Assembly (NCBI GenBank): GCA_009797885.1
Contig: WNKP01000003.1
Location: 186,001 to 250,000, forward strand
Source: Flavobacteriaceae bacterium GF1
GTDB taxonomy: Bacteria > Bacteroidota > Bacteroidia > Flavobacteriales > Flavobacteriaceae
DNA length: 64,000 nucleotides
Reading direction: 5' to 3'
Positions 7,502 to 16,391 of this stretch are shown here, one piece after another. The notes under the pieces are model-generated. The model searched no databases and was not told the origin of the DNA. It was given only the letters and a program-made list of their open reading frames with translations. Positions within the stretch are counted from its first letter, which is position 1, and every line of letters starts with the position of its first letter. The position numbers and the translations under genes were made by a program.

Positions 7502-8590
7502 ATGATCTCAACAGAAACAAAGCTTAAAGAACGTGTAAAAGAGCTGACCTGTCTCTATGAGGTGACATCGATAATTGTCAACTCGGATTACGACCAGCTC
7601 GAAACCTCCCTTGAGGCCATTATCCATTGCATGAAAAGGGGATGGCAATTTGTTGATGATGCGGAAGTACATTTAATTGTGAATGGCTATGAAGTTCGGA
7701 CCGAGGGCTATGATTCTGAAAGGGTTGTTCTTACCTCGGACATTAGGATATTCAACAAGGTAAATGGACGGATCACTTTAGGGTATCCCGCAAAGAAATA
7801 TACAATTGAGGATTTTTTGGAGGAAGAACAGACCCTGCTGGACAACATCAGTCTGGCTGTTGGAAATCTTATGGAGCGGAAACAGATAAGGGACAGCGAA
7901 GCAACCACCAAAAGACAAATGGAACGTGTTGACCGACTCCATATCTTAGGGGAAATTACGGCCGGAATCGCCCATGAGCTGAATACACCTTTGGCCAACA
8001 TTCTCGGCTTTACCGAATTGTTGATGGAAAAGGTGAAGAACGAGGAGAACATTCGTGACCTCCAAAAAATTGTGGACAATGCGATATTCAGTCGTGAAAT
8101 TGTAAAGAAACTGATGTTCTTTGCTTGTGAGATGCCACAGGAAATGGATACTTTGGAATTGGTTCCCGTGGTCGAAAACGTGCTCAAACTGCTTGGTCCG
8201 TCCTTCCGTGCCAAGAACATCAACGTTACTAAATCTTTTGGCGGAAAAGCCATGAGGCTCAGGGCCGATGTGGTACAGCTAACACAAGTGCTGTTCAACC
8301 TGATCATGAACGCTGCATATTATTCTCCTGAGGGCGGCACCATCGATGTTGAAATTGCCGAAACGCTCAAGAATATCCGGATTCGTATCACCGATGAGGG
8401 CAAGGGCATTGAGCCTGAAAATGCGGAAAAGGTTTTTGAACCTTTTTACACCACTAAGCCCTTTGGCGAAGGTTCCGGTTTAGGACTCAGTGTCGTACAT
8501 GGTATCATGGGCAACCACAAGGGTACGATATCCCATGCGCAAAATACCCCTGAGGGGACCGTTTTTACCGTTGATTTCCCTAAATTGTGA
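7502..8590 (+). CDS. Sensor histidine kinase, soluble
   Basis: A 362-residue kinase without membrane segments. Residues 1-125 resemble a degenerate GAF-type sensory domain beginning with a KERVKELTCLYEVT helix. The H-box GIAHELNTPL puts the phospho-accepting His at residue 158. Then follow an N-box (NLIMNAAYYS), G1 (DEGKGIE), F-box (FEPFYTTK) and G2 (GEGSGLGLSVV), all intact. It should autophosphorylate in the cytoplasm and pass phosphate to the sigma-54 activator encoded next, whose GTG start overlaps this stop codon. The signal is unknown. A nested palindrome lies directly upstream. Confidence 0.94.
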   Translation: MISTETKLKERVKELTCLYEVTSIIVNSDYDQLETSLEAIIHCMKRGWQFVDDAEVHLIVNGYEVRTEGYDSERVVLTSDIRIFNKVNGRITLGYPAKKYTIEDFLEEEQTLLDNISLAVGNLMERKQIRDSEATTKRQMERVDRLHILGEITAGIAHELNTPLANILGFTELLMEKVKNEENIRDLQKIVDNAIFSREIVKKLMFFACEMPQEMDTLELVPVVENVLKLLGPSFRAKNINVTKSFGGKAMRLRADVVQLTQVLFNLIMNAAYYSPEGGTIDVEIAETLKNIRIRITDEGKGIEPENAEKVFEPFYTTKPFGEGSGLGLSVVHGIMGNHKGTISHAQNTPEGTVFTVDFPKL

Positions 8591-9918
8591 GGATGACGTT
8601 GCGCAAGGAAAACATTTTGATAGTAGACGACGACATCGATATCCTCGAGCTATTGCAGAGGCACCTCAAGTCCATGGATTACCATACATATAGGGCGGTT
8701 TCGGTAAAAGAGGCCCTCTACATCCTAAAGGACATTTTCATCGATTTGTTGATAACCGACATCCAAATGCCCGAAGTAGATGGATTGCAACTCCTAAAAT
8801 TTGCCAACGAACATTATCCTGAAATGCCCAAACTGGTGGTCACAGGCTATCCTTCGGTTGATGGAGCATTGGAGGTCATCAAGTCAGGTGCCATAGACTA
8901 TTTGACCAAGCCTTTTACGAAACAGGAATTGAAGCAGGCCGTTGAGAAGGCCTTTGCCCATAGAAGTAAAGGTTCGGATACCAAATACATAAAAAATAAT
9001 TCCAAGAATATCATTTATACGGATATGGTCGGCGAATCGGAAGCTTTTCAGAAAGTAACCAATATCATCGAACGGGTAAAGGACAATAAGGCTACCGTAC
9101 TCATTAAAGGCGAGAGCGGTACAGGAAAGGAACTCGTGGCACGAGGCATCCATTATTCCGGAAAATTTTCCCGTGCTCCCTTTATTGCGGTCAATTGTGG
9201 CGCCATACCGGAAAACTTACAGGAGGCCGAGCTATTTGGATACACGAAAGGTGCCTTCACCGGAGCCAATGAAAACAGGAATGGTTTCTTCCAAGCGGCC
9301 CAGGGCGGAACACTTTTTCTAGACGAGATTGGAACGGCTTCCCTGGCCGTACAAACAAAATTGTTACGCGCCCTTCAGGAAAAGGAGATTACCAAGGTGG
9401 GTTCGCAAAGGACTGAGAAAGTGGATATTCGGATTGTGGCCGCTACCAATACGGATTTGATGGAGGATATCAAAAGCAAGGATTTCCGTGAGGATCTTTA
9501 TTATCGCCTTACCGTTGTTGAAATTGATGTGCCTCCATTGCGTGAACGCAAATCGGATATCCCATTATTGGTGGAGGGATTTATGCGAAAGTACGGAGTA
9601 GAATACAAGGACAGGTTGCCCAAAATGTCCCCTGAGGCACTTGAAGTCCTACAACGTTATCACTGGCCGGGAAATATCAGGGAACTCGAAAACATCGTAC
9701 AACGAGCCATCATCATGTCAGATGGCATGATTGACGTAAAGGATCTTCCTGTTTTCCTTAAATATCAAATTGAGTTTCCAGAAAATGACTTTGTATCGCT
9801 CAAGGAAATGGAAAAGGAATATGTGAAACGCGTGTTGCTGCACACACATGGCAACAAGACCAAAGCGGCCAAAATTCTCCAAATAGACCGCAAGACCTTA
9901 CGTGATAAATTGAATTGA
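8587..9918 (+). CDS. Sigma-54-dependent NtrC-family response regulator
   Basis: A 443-residue activator with three domains. The receiver covers 1-125 (LIVDDD; phospho-acceptor Asp58 in ITDIQMPEVDG; later Lys in LTKPF). The AAA+ domain has Walker A GESGTGKE (about 176), the sigma-54-contacting loop GAFTGA (about 222) and Walker B LFLDEIG. A Fis-type helix-turn-helix forms the C-terminus (KTKAAKILQIDRKTLRDKL). Phosphorylated oligomers of this family hydrolyse ATP to open sigma-54 promoters. The start is taken as the GTG overlapping the kinase stop; an ATG at 8593 is the alternative. Its targets are not known; no good -24/-12 site was found nearby. Confidence 0.95.
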   Translation: MRMTLRKENILIVDDDIDILELLQRHLKSMDYHTYRAVSVKEALYILKDIFIDLLITDIQMPEVDGLQLLKFANEHYPEMPKLVVTGYPSVDGALEVIKSGAIDYLTKPFTKQELKQAVEKAFAHRSKGSDTKYIKNNSKNIIYTDMVGESEAFQKVTNIIERVKDNKATVLIKGESGTGKELVARGIHYSGKFSRAPFIAVNCGAIPENLQEAELFGYTKGAFTGANENRNGFFQAAQGGTLFLDEIGTASLAVQTKLLRALQEKEITKVGSQRTEKVDIRIVAATNTDLMEDIKSKDFREDLYYRLTVVEIDVPPLRERKSDIPLLVEGFMRKYGVEYKDRLPKMSPEALEVLQRYHWPGNIRELENIVQRAIIMSDGMIDVKDLPVFLKYQIEFPENDFVSLKEMEKEYVKRVLLHTHGNKTKAAKILQIDRKTLRDKLN

Positions 9919-10212
9919 TCTAGCGGTCAGTTTCTCCTCAACCGGTGAATTTCTACCCAATTTTAATTTTTCCCTTTTTCAAATCGAAAGTTTTTAACTT
10001 TTGATTATCAATTGATTACATTTTTTTGAAACCTCCATCAATTGTAAGGGCACACCTTTTGCTCTTCATTTACCGAACATAATGAAAAGCAATGTTAGTA
10101 TTTATGCCCTCCATTTATCGTCTTAGCCAAATGCGTAACAAACATGCTTTGGCCCGTGGCACAAAAGAAATCGGCGCAAGAAAACAAAAACGCAATTCAT
10201 TAAATATCAAGG
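9919..10212. other. Intergenic region before the Rnk-like cluster
   Basis: 294 bp without a credible gene. It probably holds the promoter of the gene at 10213. A TGGCAC at 10157-10162 recalls a -24 element, but no TTGC follows at the right spacing. A short basic frame from the ATG at 10104 runs into the next gene and is not supported. Confidence 0.4.
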
Positions 10213-10695
10213 ATGAAGTACGGTAGATTGGTTTTTGACATCAAGGAGTTCTTGATGATAAAGAAATATCTGACAATGGATTTGACCTATCAGGATTATT
10301 CCCACAAGAATATACTGGATATACTTAATCAGAATATGTCCGAAGCCATCATATTTAATACCGATGAAATGCCGGCCGATATTGTTCAAATCTACTCTTA
10401 TGTCATCGTGAGATGTACTTCGGGCTGGCAGGATAGGTTTCAGGTGGTGGAACCCTATAAAGAAAATGTCAAAAGGAACAAGGTATCTGTCATTAGCAGT
10501 TTAGGTGCTTCGGTGATAGGTCTATCCGAGGGCGATAGCCTTACCTTCGGCCTTCCGGGCAGTAGGATAACCTTTGAAATCGAAAAAGTACAAAGGGGTA
10601 GGGAAAAAGTGGTGCTCTCGATTTCTGATAAGGACATAAAAAAAATGTTGCCCCGACAATCAAGGAATTTGTTACCCCTGAATATATGGTTGTGA
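10213..10695 (+). CDS. GreA/GreB C-terminal-domain (Rnk-like) protein
   Basis: A 160-residue protein with a GreA/GreB C-terminal (FKBP-like) domain: MPADIVQIYSYVIV, FQVVEPYKENV, then the signature SSLGASVIGLSEGDSLTF (about 96-113). It lacks the N-terminal coiled coil of true Gre factors, as in Rnk. Rnk-like proteins bind RNA polymerase near the secondary channel; whether this one does is inferred. Residues 1-45 form a helical region (KYGRLVFDIKEFLMIKKYL) shared with the paralogue at 11909. The two copies flank a membrane sensor-like gene. The following gene overlaps its 3' end by 10 nt. Confidence 0.82.
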   Translation: MKYGRLVFDIKEFLMIKKYLTMDLTYQDYSHKNILDILNQNMSEAIIFNTDEMPADIVQIYSYVIVRCTSGWQDRFQVVEPYKENVKRNKVSVISSLGASVIGLSEGDSLTFGLPGSRITFEIEKVQRGREKVVLSISDKDIKKMLPRQSRNLLPLNIWL

Positions 10696-11183
10696 TAAAA
10701 TTTGTAATTGCCTTTATATTTTCTGTGGGCCTCTTGAATAACCAGGACAATGTTGACCAGGTAGACATAAATGTCAAAGTCGGCGATGTATTTGAAATAG
10801 GGAGGCCCGAAACCAACAAGTACAGGAACATCGATTTTCCCAAGGCGAACCTCACCATCAAGCACGGGGGTATGGCAAACTACAAACGTCAAGAAGGGGA
10901 AAAGGTAGTAGTCATATCCGTTAAAGAAAGAAATCACGGTTCTATAGAGGTTAAGATCATACGTACCGATGGCGGTACGTTTTTTAAAAGCCATGGTACA
11001 GTAGTGGCCGGTTGTGATAATGCGTTAAACCGGTCGGCTACGGACATTATGACAATTTTTAATGACTGGCTATTGCGATCCACCCGGAATCATGAAATTT
11101 TGGTTTGCTCAAACAAAGGTTGTGGCCGGGTGGATTTTCCCTTGAACACCAGACTAAGGAAACTATTTTTTGGTAACAGTTAA
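10686..11183 (+). CDS. Conserved-looking hypothetical protein with hydrophobic N-terminus
   Basis: A 165-residue protein that I cannot assign. Residues 3-17 (VIKFVIAFIFSVGLL) are hydrophobic but short for a clear signal peptide. The core contains VGDVFEIGRPETNKY (about 32-46), IDFPKANLTIKHGG (about 49-62) and a two-Cys patch CSNKGCG near the end. The VGDVFEIGRP stretch suggests a small beta-rich fold. The start overlaps the Rnk-like gene by 10 nt, which supports co-expression. A later start is possible, since the hydrophobic leader may not belong to the fold. Confidence 0.55.
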   Translation: MVVIKFVIAFIFSVGLLNNQDNVDQVDINVKVGDVFEIGRPETNKYRNIDFPKANLTIKHGGMANYKRQEGEKVVVISVKERNHGSIEVKIIRTDGGTFFKSHGTVVAGCDNALNRSATDIMTIFNDWLLRSTRNHEILVCSNKGCGRVDFPLNTRLRKLFFGNS

Positions 11184-11194
11184 AACTGATAATC

Positions 11195-11824
11195 ATGTTC
11201 ACAAGACTTACCGTATTACAGCGCATACAGATCGGCTTGGTCCTGGCCTTTGCTTTTCTATTGGTTCTTGGCTCCAATAGATTGGACCAAAAGCACTTTT
11301 CCACGATACAGACCACCGTGAATTCGGTCTACAAGGATAGGGTGGTTGTACAGGATTTTATCTATCAACTGAACAATATATTCCACCAAAAGGAACTTCA
11401 ACTCTTGGTGCAAAAAGGACTTACCAATGACCATTCGGCAAACAAAAAAGTAAACGAGCTTTTGGTCAATTTTGAAAGAACCAAGCTTACCTCAAAAGAA
11501 GCACAAATGTTGAATGAACTGAACCTGCAATTTGAAAAACTTAAAGGACTGGAAAGCGGGATTGAAGAACCCAAGGAGGAATTGTCAGGTGATGTTCGAA
11601 TCCAAATGGCAAATACCTTTGACCACATACAAATTACACTGGACGGACTTGCCCAGATCCAATTGGATGAAAGTGGGGAGTTGACCAAGCTTTCAAACAA
11701 ATCGTTGGGTATGGACATTCTTTTGTCAAAACTTGAGGTGGGATTTCTTATAATCATTGGCATTGTGCTGTTGGCCTTGATTTTTTCTCCGGCACGTTCC
11801 ATACAGACCGTAGATGAGAATTGA
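11195..11824 (+). CDS. Membrane protein with chemoreceptor-like four-helix-bundle domain, no output domain
   Basis: A 209-residue protein. One transmembrane helix lies at about 11-28 (IQIGLVLAFAFLLVLGS), then about 145 residues of charged helical sequence resembling the 4HB_MCP sensory bundle, then a second transmembrane helix at about 180-197 (VGFLIIIGIVLLALIF). Only about 12 residues follow, so no HAMP, kinase or methyl-accepting domain is present. It looks like a sensor half without its output. It sits between two Rnk-like genes and downstream of a soluble kinase that itself lacks a membrane sensor, which suggests, without proof, that it feeds that kinase. Confidence 0.72.
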   Translation: MFTRLTVLQRIQIGLVLAFAFLLVLGSNRLDQKHFSTIQTTVNSVYKDRVVVQDFIYQLNNIFHQKELQLLVQKGLTNDHSANKKVNELLVNFERTKLTSKEAQMLNELNLQFEKLKGLESGIEEPKEELSGDVRIQMANTFDHIQITLDGLAQIQLDESGELTKLSNKSLGMDILLSKLEVGFLIIIGIVLLALIFSPARSIQTVDEN

Positions 11825-11908
11825 AGTTTACATGGACCAACAAATTGGAATTGGAGAGGAAACAGGGAAATCCTTCAAGAATAAGTTCTTAACCTTCAAA
11901 ACAAAAGC

Positions 11909-12328
11909 ATGAAATACGGGAGTTTGGTCATTGAAAAAAAGGAATACGTACTCCTTAAAAGATTGATGAACCTTTCAACCTTTTATGAAGATGGGACCAT
12001 ACGAAAGTCTGTGGACAAATTGGCGGCCGAGCTTGAGACGGCAAATGTGCGTGACGAATTGGAAATGCCAAAGGATGTCGTTCGTCTGAATTCAGTGGTC
12101 ACTATATCGTCCGAACATGGATGGAAAAAAAGTTTCCAATTGGTGATTCCCAAGGAAAACAATGTAAAGCAGGATAAAATCTCGATATGGAAACCTATAG
12201 GGGCGGCAGTTATCGGTTTTGCCAAGGGAGATACGTTGACGCTGCATTTATCCGAGGGAGAGCAAAAACTGACCATTGAAAAAGTGACCCAACGAAAAAA
12301 TTATATCAATTTGGACATGGTACTATAA
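11909..12328 (+). CDS. Second Rnk-like GreA/GreB C-terminal-domain protein
   Basis: A 139-residue paralogue of the protein at 10213. Both open MKYG-LV with an aligned helical N-terminal region, followed by EMPKDVVRLNSVVTI, FQLVIPKENNVKQDKIS and PIGAAVIGFAKGDTLTL (about 93-109), the GreA/GreB C-terminal signature. It is shorter than its paralogue at the C-terminus. As in Rnk there is no catalytic coiled coil. Presence of two such proteins beside a sigma-54 activator fits a module acting at RNA polymerase; that link is inference. Confidence 0.8.
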   Translation: MKYGSLVIEKKEYVLLKRLMNLSTFYEDGTIRKSVDKLAAELETANVRDELEMPKDVVRLNSVVTISSEHGWKKSFQLVIPKENNVKQDKISIWKPIGAAVIGFAKGDTLTLHLSEGEQKLTIEKVTQRKNYINLDMVL

Positions 12329-12342
12329 TAGGACTAATTCCA

Positions 12343-12603
12343 ATGGATAAGATGAATCCCGCCGACCATAAGAAAAAAAGACCGCATAAATTGCTTGGGG
12401 ATTTTCAAGAATCAAAATATGACGCAATTTCTAAATCAAATTTTATAAACAAACCAAACAATTTCTTTCGATATGCTGCCTACAGAGCAAATTCGGCATT
12501 GGAAAAAGTGAGAATTTGGGGCTCATACCATGCCGTCCCAATTTTGGTGGGCCTGATCGTTTTGGTCGTTTTTGCCCTAGTATTTTTATTTGGCTGGATT
12601 TGA
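12343..12603 (+). CDS. Small membrane protein, unknown
   Basis: 86 residues: a hydrophilic, basic N-terminal two-thirds (HKKKRPHKLL near the start) and one strong transmembrane helix at about 66-86 (ILVGLIVLVVFALVFLFGW) reaching the end of the chain, so tail-anchored with the bulk in the cytoplasm. It starts 14 bp after the Rnk-like gene and is likely the last gene of that unit. No family recognised. Confidence 0.6.
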   Translation: MDKMNPADHKKKRPHKLLGDFQESKYDAISKSNFINKPNNFFRYAAYRANSALEKVRIWGSYHAVPILVGLIVLVVFALVFLFGWI

Positions 12604-12947
12604 CGATACCATCTAAGTGTCTGCAACCAAAACTTAATGAATCAAAAAGTCAATTTAATAAAGGGTAGGAACCTATGCTTTTCCCTCAAAATTGCCGTTT
12701 TATGGGAGCATATTGGACAATTGATTTCCATTGTATTGGGAAGCCCCATTCTTAATCCTTTTTAATAATTTCCGAAGCTAACTTTTTATGGGACTTATAC
12801 AGCTCTTTTTGACCGGCCACGTCTAAGTATAAATTACCAAGTTGAACAAATGAAACTTTGTTTGAACTTATAAGAATGGTTTACTTAGACCCTTTATGTT
12901 TTCAAAAAAGTGATGTGCCAATACCTACCCGATGGTTTGGAAGTGTG
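12604..12947. other. Convergent intergenic region
   Basis: 344 bp between two convergent genes, with no intact gene. On the minus strand, 12752-12880 stays open for 42 codons without a start and reads like a fragment of a helical (TPR-like) protein (FVQLGNLYLDVAGQKELY). No clear hairpin terminator was seen. Confidence 0.4.
12752..12880 (-). pseudogene. Possible C-terminal remnant of a TPR-like protein
   Basis: An open stretch without a start codon, bounded upstream by a stop, that translates to a protein-like helical sequence including QLGNLYLDVAGQKEL and ending SEIIKKD. The QLGNLYL pattern resembles the first helix of a TPR. It may be the decayed tail of a lost gene. The evidence is the look of the sequence only. 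Confidence 0.25.
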
Positions 12948-13655
12948 TTACTTTGCCATGGCTATGGTTCGTAAATCCTTTGGCATTTTTTCTATGGCAT
13001 ATCTTAAGGCTGTGCGGGGCATTACCGACTTGTTTTTGATTACAAAATCGAATACTTCCTTTTGGTGTGGTTGGCTGGCGACTTTTAACATCCAGCCATA
13101 TCCCTTTTGGACCAAATCGTCCTCATCCAAGATAAGAATGGTGGCAATTTCCAGAATATCCCCTAGAAACTTACCCCTTCTCGCCGGTACTATCAAACTC
13201 ACGGCAGCGGCGCGGCGCATCCATCTGTTCCCGGATTTCGGAAAGTCCCTGAGCTTTTTTACATAATCGGGGTACCTTTCCAGGAACCCGCCCATCGTAT
13301 GGTTGCAAAACGTATCACAAGAGGCCCAATTATTGACATATTCGTTGATCCAGTGTTGGAATATTGAAAAGTCTTCGGGTTCATATGCATCTCGGAGGTA
13401 ATAGGACCAATTGCAGGCAACAATCGATTCTTCAAGGTATCCGGACCTCCACAAATCCTCACATAGATCATATATTTCGGATTTTGATCTGGAATCGATC
13501 ATTTTGAAAAAAGTCTTGCCAATTTTCCTTACGACCGCCGTCCGAACCCCATAGTATTTTAGCTTTTCCTTTGAAAATTTCTGACCTGTGGCCAGCGCAT
13601 TTTCATCAATATTGCTTTTAAGCGCATCTCGAACTTTATCCAAAACATCTTCCAT
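12948..13655 (-). CDS. AlkD-like DNA alkylation repair protein
   Basis: A 235-residue all-helical protein of the AlkD/AlkC HEAT-repeat type. Recognisable parts are KYYGVRTAVVRKIGKTF (about 33-49), the WASCDTFCNHTMG segment (about 111-123) with the Trp-Asp typical of the DNA-lesion cleft, and NRWMRRAAAVSLI (about 142-154). AlkD enzymes remove 3-methyladenine and 7-methylguanine without base flipping. Transcribed alone, 47 bp before the next minus-strand gene. Family assignment is good; activity on a given lesion is inferred. Confidence 0.85.
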   Translation of the reverse strand: MEDVLDKVRDALKSNIDENALATGQKFSKEKLKYYGVRTAVVRKIGKTFFKMIDSRSKSEIYDLCEDLWRSGYLEESIVACNWSYYLRDAYEPEDFSIFQHWINEYVNNWASCDTFCNHTMGGFLERYPDYVKKLRDFPKSGNRWMRRAAAVSLIVPARRGKFLGDILEIATILILDEDDLVQKGYGWMLKVASQPHQKEVFDFVIKNKSVMPRTALRYAIEKMPKDLRTIAMAK

Positions 13656-13702
13656 ACTAATCCCATTTCCTTACCTAGTGTCAAATATAATAGGCTAATG
13701 CT

Positions 13703-14224
13703 TCAGTACGAATCGAAAGAGGCTGGGATTTTGTTTTCCTCGCTCTCCGCATCCCAACTCCAGGAAAGTATCCACCATCGGTCGTTCTTAAAATGAAGTT
13801 GCATGCTATTGATTCCACGACGGGTTATTGGGCCATTTTTAGTATGGCGTATTTGAAAGGTGCTCCATACATGTGCCATTGTTCCAAAAATCCTGACCTC
13901 ACGGTTAACTTCTTCTTCAAAGAATCCCGATTCCCGAAAATCACCTGTACCGCTATAAAATTCTTCCAGGGTCAAAACTTCCCTTGAGGGTTTTCCTTCA
14001 ATTCGGGTGTTTTTGGAAATAATGGCGTTGGGCGCATACAGCGATCTCATTTTTTCCAATTGTCGGGAGGTTCCCGCTTCACCTGAAATGCCGTCATATG
14101 CCGTAGCTATGATTCCAGAAAGGGTTCCAACATCATCAGGTGATGAATAAACTTTTTTTTGGGCTTCCTGGGCTATAATTACACTGGAAAACAACAAGAA
14201 TATCGATATCAAATCAATTTTCAT
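13703..14224 (-). CDS. Exported NTF2-like (SnoaL-like) protein
   Basis: 173 residues with an N-terminal signal peptide (IDLISIFLLFSSVIIA-QE, cleavage near 19). The mature part has the cone-shaped NTF2/SnoaL layout: an alpha-helical start, RSLYAPNAIIS (about 65-75), then beta strands with IFGTMAHVWSTFQIRH and a terminal NDRWWILSWSWDAE. Such domains serve as small-ligand binding or isomerase-like pockets, and no catalytic residue can be named. It lies 19 bp downstream of the esterase gene on the same strand and is probably co-transcribed with it. Confidence 0.72.
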   Translation of the reverse strand: MKIDLISIFLLFSSVIIAQEAQKKVYSSPDDVGTLSGIIATAYDGISGEAGTSRQLEKMRSLYAPNAIISKNTRIEGKPSREVLTLEEFYSGTGDFRESGFFEEEVNREVRIFGTMAHVWSTFQIRHTKNGPITRRGINSMQLHFKNDRWWILSWSWDAESEENKIPASFDSY

Positions 14225-14243
14225 TTTTATTGAATTATGATGG

Positions 14244-15188
14244 TTAGGGATTGGCTTGTAAAAATTGAAATATCGTTTTAAAGATCAATTGAAATTGCGC
14301 TTCGGTAAATCCGAGATGTGTTCCTCCCTTTAAGGTCAATAATTCATTTTTAGTACCTAGGCTTTCGAGTTTTTCATGTAGTAGTTTCGCCTGATTGTAA
14401 GGGGTTAACGAATCCTGATCTCCTTGAATGGTTAGAATTGGAGGGGCGTTTTCAGTGACATAATGAATAGGGGAGTACTTTCTTGAAATCCCAGGGATTT
14501 TTTCTTCCGCGCCTATCCAATTCAACACAAAATTTTCATTGGGACGATTGGCACTTAGGTATTCTTCTATTTTTTGGATGTCCGTTGTACCATACCAATT
14601 TATAATGGCTTGAATTCGGATATTGTCCCCTACATAAGAAGGATGGCTCTCCGGGACGCTATTGACCAAACCGGCCAGCAACGCCAAATGACCACCAGCC
14701 GATGCGCCCGAAACCACAATCTTATCGGTATCAAATTTGTACTCCTCTGCGTTGTCACGAATCCATTTCAAAACCGTTAGGACGTCTTCCGCTGCATCCG
14801 GTGCTGTTCCCAGGCCTTTACGGTATTCCACATTGACCACATTCCATCCCCTTTCCAAAAAATGCACAAAGAACCATGCGTCGGTTTCTTTGTTGCCATA
14901 GCGCCAACCACCACCATGGATCCACACCAAGGTCGGTTTTTTGTCCTTGCTTCGCTTAAACCAGTTTGGTTCCCCTATGTAGGTCCCACGGGTATAGATG
15001 TCAAGACGTTGGTCAGGGTCATTGCCATAGGCCACATCCATTTCCATGTTATGGTGATGGGCCCAAAAGGTGGTTGATTGCACCTCATTTTGCTTCATGG
15101 AGCTAATTTGCTCATTGTTCTTTGTTTGCTTACAGGCTATTTGAGTGTAACAAAAGCCGACCAATAGGATGACAATTCGGAATTTCAT
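14244..15188 (-). CDS. Lipoprotein alpha/beta-hydrolase (BD-FAE/carboxylesterase type)
   Basis: A 314-residue hydrolase. The N-terminus is a lipoprotein signal with Cys19 (TQIAC). The oxyanion motif WIHGGGW is at about 88-94 and the nucleophile elbow GASAGGH at about 159-165. The acid Asp lies in QGDQDSLTPYNQA and the His in GGTHLGF, a full Ser-Asp-His triad. This group removes feruloyl, acetyl or other ester groups from polysaccharides or acts on small esters. It is likely periplasmic or outer-membrane-anchored. It shares a minus-strand unit with the NTF2-like gene. Confidence 0.9.
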   Translation of the reverse strand: MKFRIVILLVGFCYTQIACKQTKNNEQISSMKQNEVQSTTFWAHHHNMEMDVAYGNDPDQRLDIYTRGTYIGEPNWFKRSKDKKPTLVWIHGGGWRYGNKETDAWFFVHFLERGWNVVNVEYRKGLGTAPDAAEDVLTVLKWIRDNAEEYKFDTDKIVVSGASAGGHLALLAGLVNSVPESHPSYVGDNIRIQAIINWYGTTDIQKIEEYLSANRPNENFVLNWIGAEEKIPGISRKYSPIHYVTENAPPILTIQGDQDSLTPYNQAKLLHEKLESLGTKNELLTLKGGTHLGFTEAQFQLIFKTIFQFLQANP

Positions 15189-15293
15189 AAGGACTTTTTT
15201 TGCTTGGAGCCTGTATAGAATCTTAAACAGGTTCTTGGTACAAAGAAAAAAGCAAAACCGATTGCGGTACTTGTCAATATGGATTATAAATGG

Positions 15294-16157
15294 TCATTTT
15301 GCATGACTTGCGCGGAAATCACTAGGGGTCTGTCCTGCATGCGTCTTGTAGAAACGGACAAAATTTGAGTTATCCGAAAATCCCAACTCGTAGGCTATTT
15401 CCGAGATGGTCTTTTCGGAGTACAGGAGGTCACGTTTGATTTCCGTCAGTAACCGTTCACGGATGATTACGGATGTTGACTTTCCAGATGTTTTGCGGAT
15501 GGCCTTGTTCAGTTGGCTACGACTGACTTTGAGCAGGTCTGCGTACTCGCCAACCCTTTGCTTATACCTAATGTTTTCTTCCAAAGACTTTCTAAACCGC
15601 AACGAGATATTGTCCTGGTAGAGTTTGGGCGATAGATTGTATTCTTTGATGTACGACCTATTGATTTGTATTAAAATGGTATACAAAAGCGAACGTATGT
15701 AGTGATGGCTGTCGTCCTGTAAGGAATCCAATTCTGCTCTAATGCGCTCACAGCTATTGGTGTTTTCAAGTAAAAAACGTTCATTACAATGTAATATGGC
15801 CGGTTGGTTGGTTTGAAAGAATTGAAATCGGTGAATGAATAGGGGATCTTTGAAAAATGTTTCGATGAATTCATTTTCAAAAATCAAGAGATACCCGGAA
15901 AAATCTTCGGTAACCGTGATCCACTCCCTCACTTGATTGGCCCGAAGAAAAATAAAGGAACCCTTGCTCAAAGGGGAAATCCTATTGTCTATTGAGATTT
16001 TTGCCCTTCCCTCATTTTGAATGAAAATTCCATGAAAAGTATAGCAAAAAGGCTGCCCGCGGACCACCTTACGGTCGGCTTCTGAAAAGAACACACAGTC
16101 CATCAAAAACTCCCTTTTGTATTTTCTTCTGACAAAATTGTGCTTTCTTACTTTCAA
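15294..16157 (-). CDS. AraC-family transcriptional regulator
   Basis: 287 residues. The N-terminal part is a cupin-like sensing domain (FIQNEGRAKISIDNR, SPLSKGSFIFLRANQV). Two helix-turn-helix units occupy the last 100 residues: VGEYADLLKVSRSQLNKAIRK, then ISEIAYELGFSDNSNFVRFYKTHAGQTPSDFR, the AraC signature. It lies directly upstream of the esterase gene on the same strand and so may control that unit. Effector unknown. Confidence 0.92.
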   Translation of the reverse strand: MKVRKHNFVRRKYKREFLMDCVFFSEADRKVVRGQPFCYTFHGIFIQNEGRAKISIDNRISPLSKGSFIFLRANQVREWITVTEDFSGYLLIFENEFIETFFKDPLFIHRFQFFQTNQPAILHCNERFLLENTNSCERIRAELDSLQDDSHHYIRSLLYTILIQINRSYIKEYNLSPKLYQDNISLRFRKSLEENIRYKQRVGEYADLLKVSRSQLNKAIRKTSGKSTSVIIRERLLTEIKRDLLYSEKTISEIAYELGFSDNSNFVRFYKTHAGQTPSDFRASHAK

Positions 16158-16391
16158 GCTGAGTTGTTCGGTTAAGTAATTTTAGAAATGAGTGTCAAAC
16201 GACCAAATATGGGGTGCATGTTTAAAATCCGTGGAATGCCGAATTGTGGTTAACACCTCAGTGACAGTCAATAATCACATTCAAATTGGCATTTACCTTA
16301 AAAGTAAACAATTAAAGTGTTGCTGAAGGAAAAAGAAAAGTTCCCAAAAATAGTATGGATAATACCTGTATCATGGCATTGGACGTATTCC

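Noticed and set aside
10157-10162. TGGCAC as a sigma-54 -24 element
   Set aside because: No TTGC/GC element at the required spacing downstream.
10104-10229. Short basic open frame overlapping the start of the Rnk-like gene
   Set aside because: 41 codons, runs into the next gene in another frame, and has no recognisable feature.
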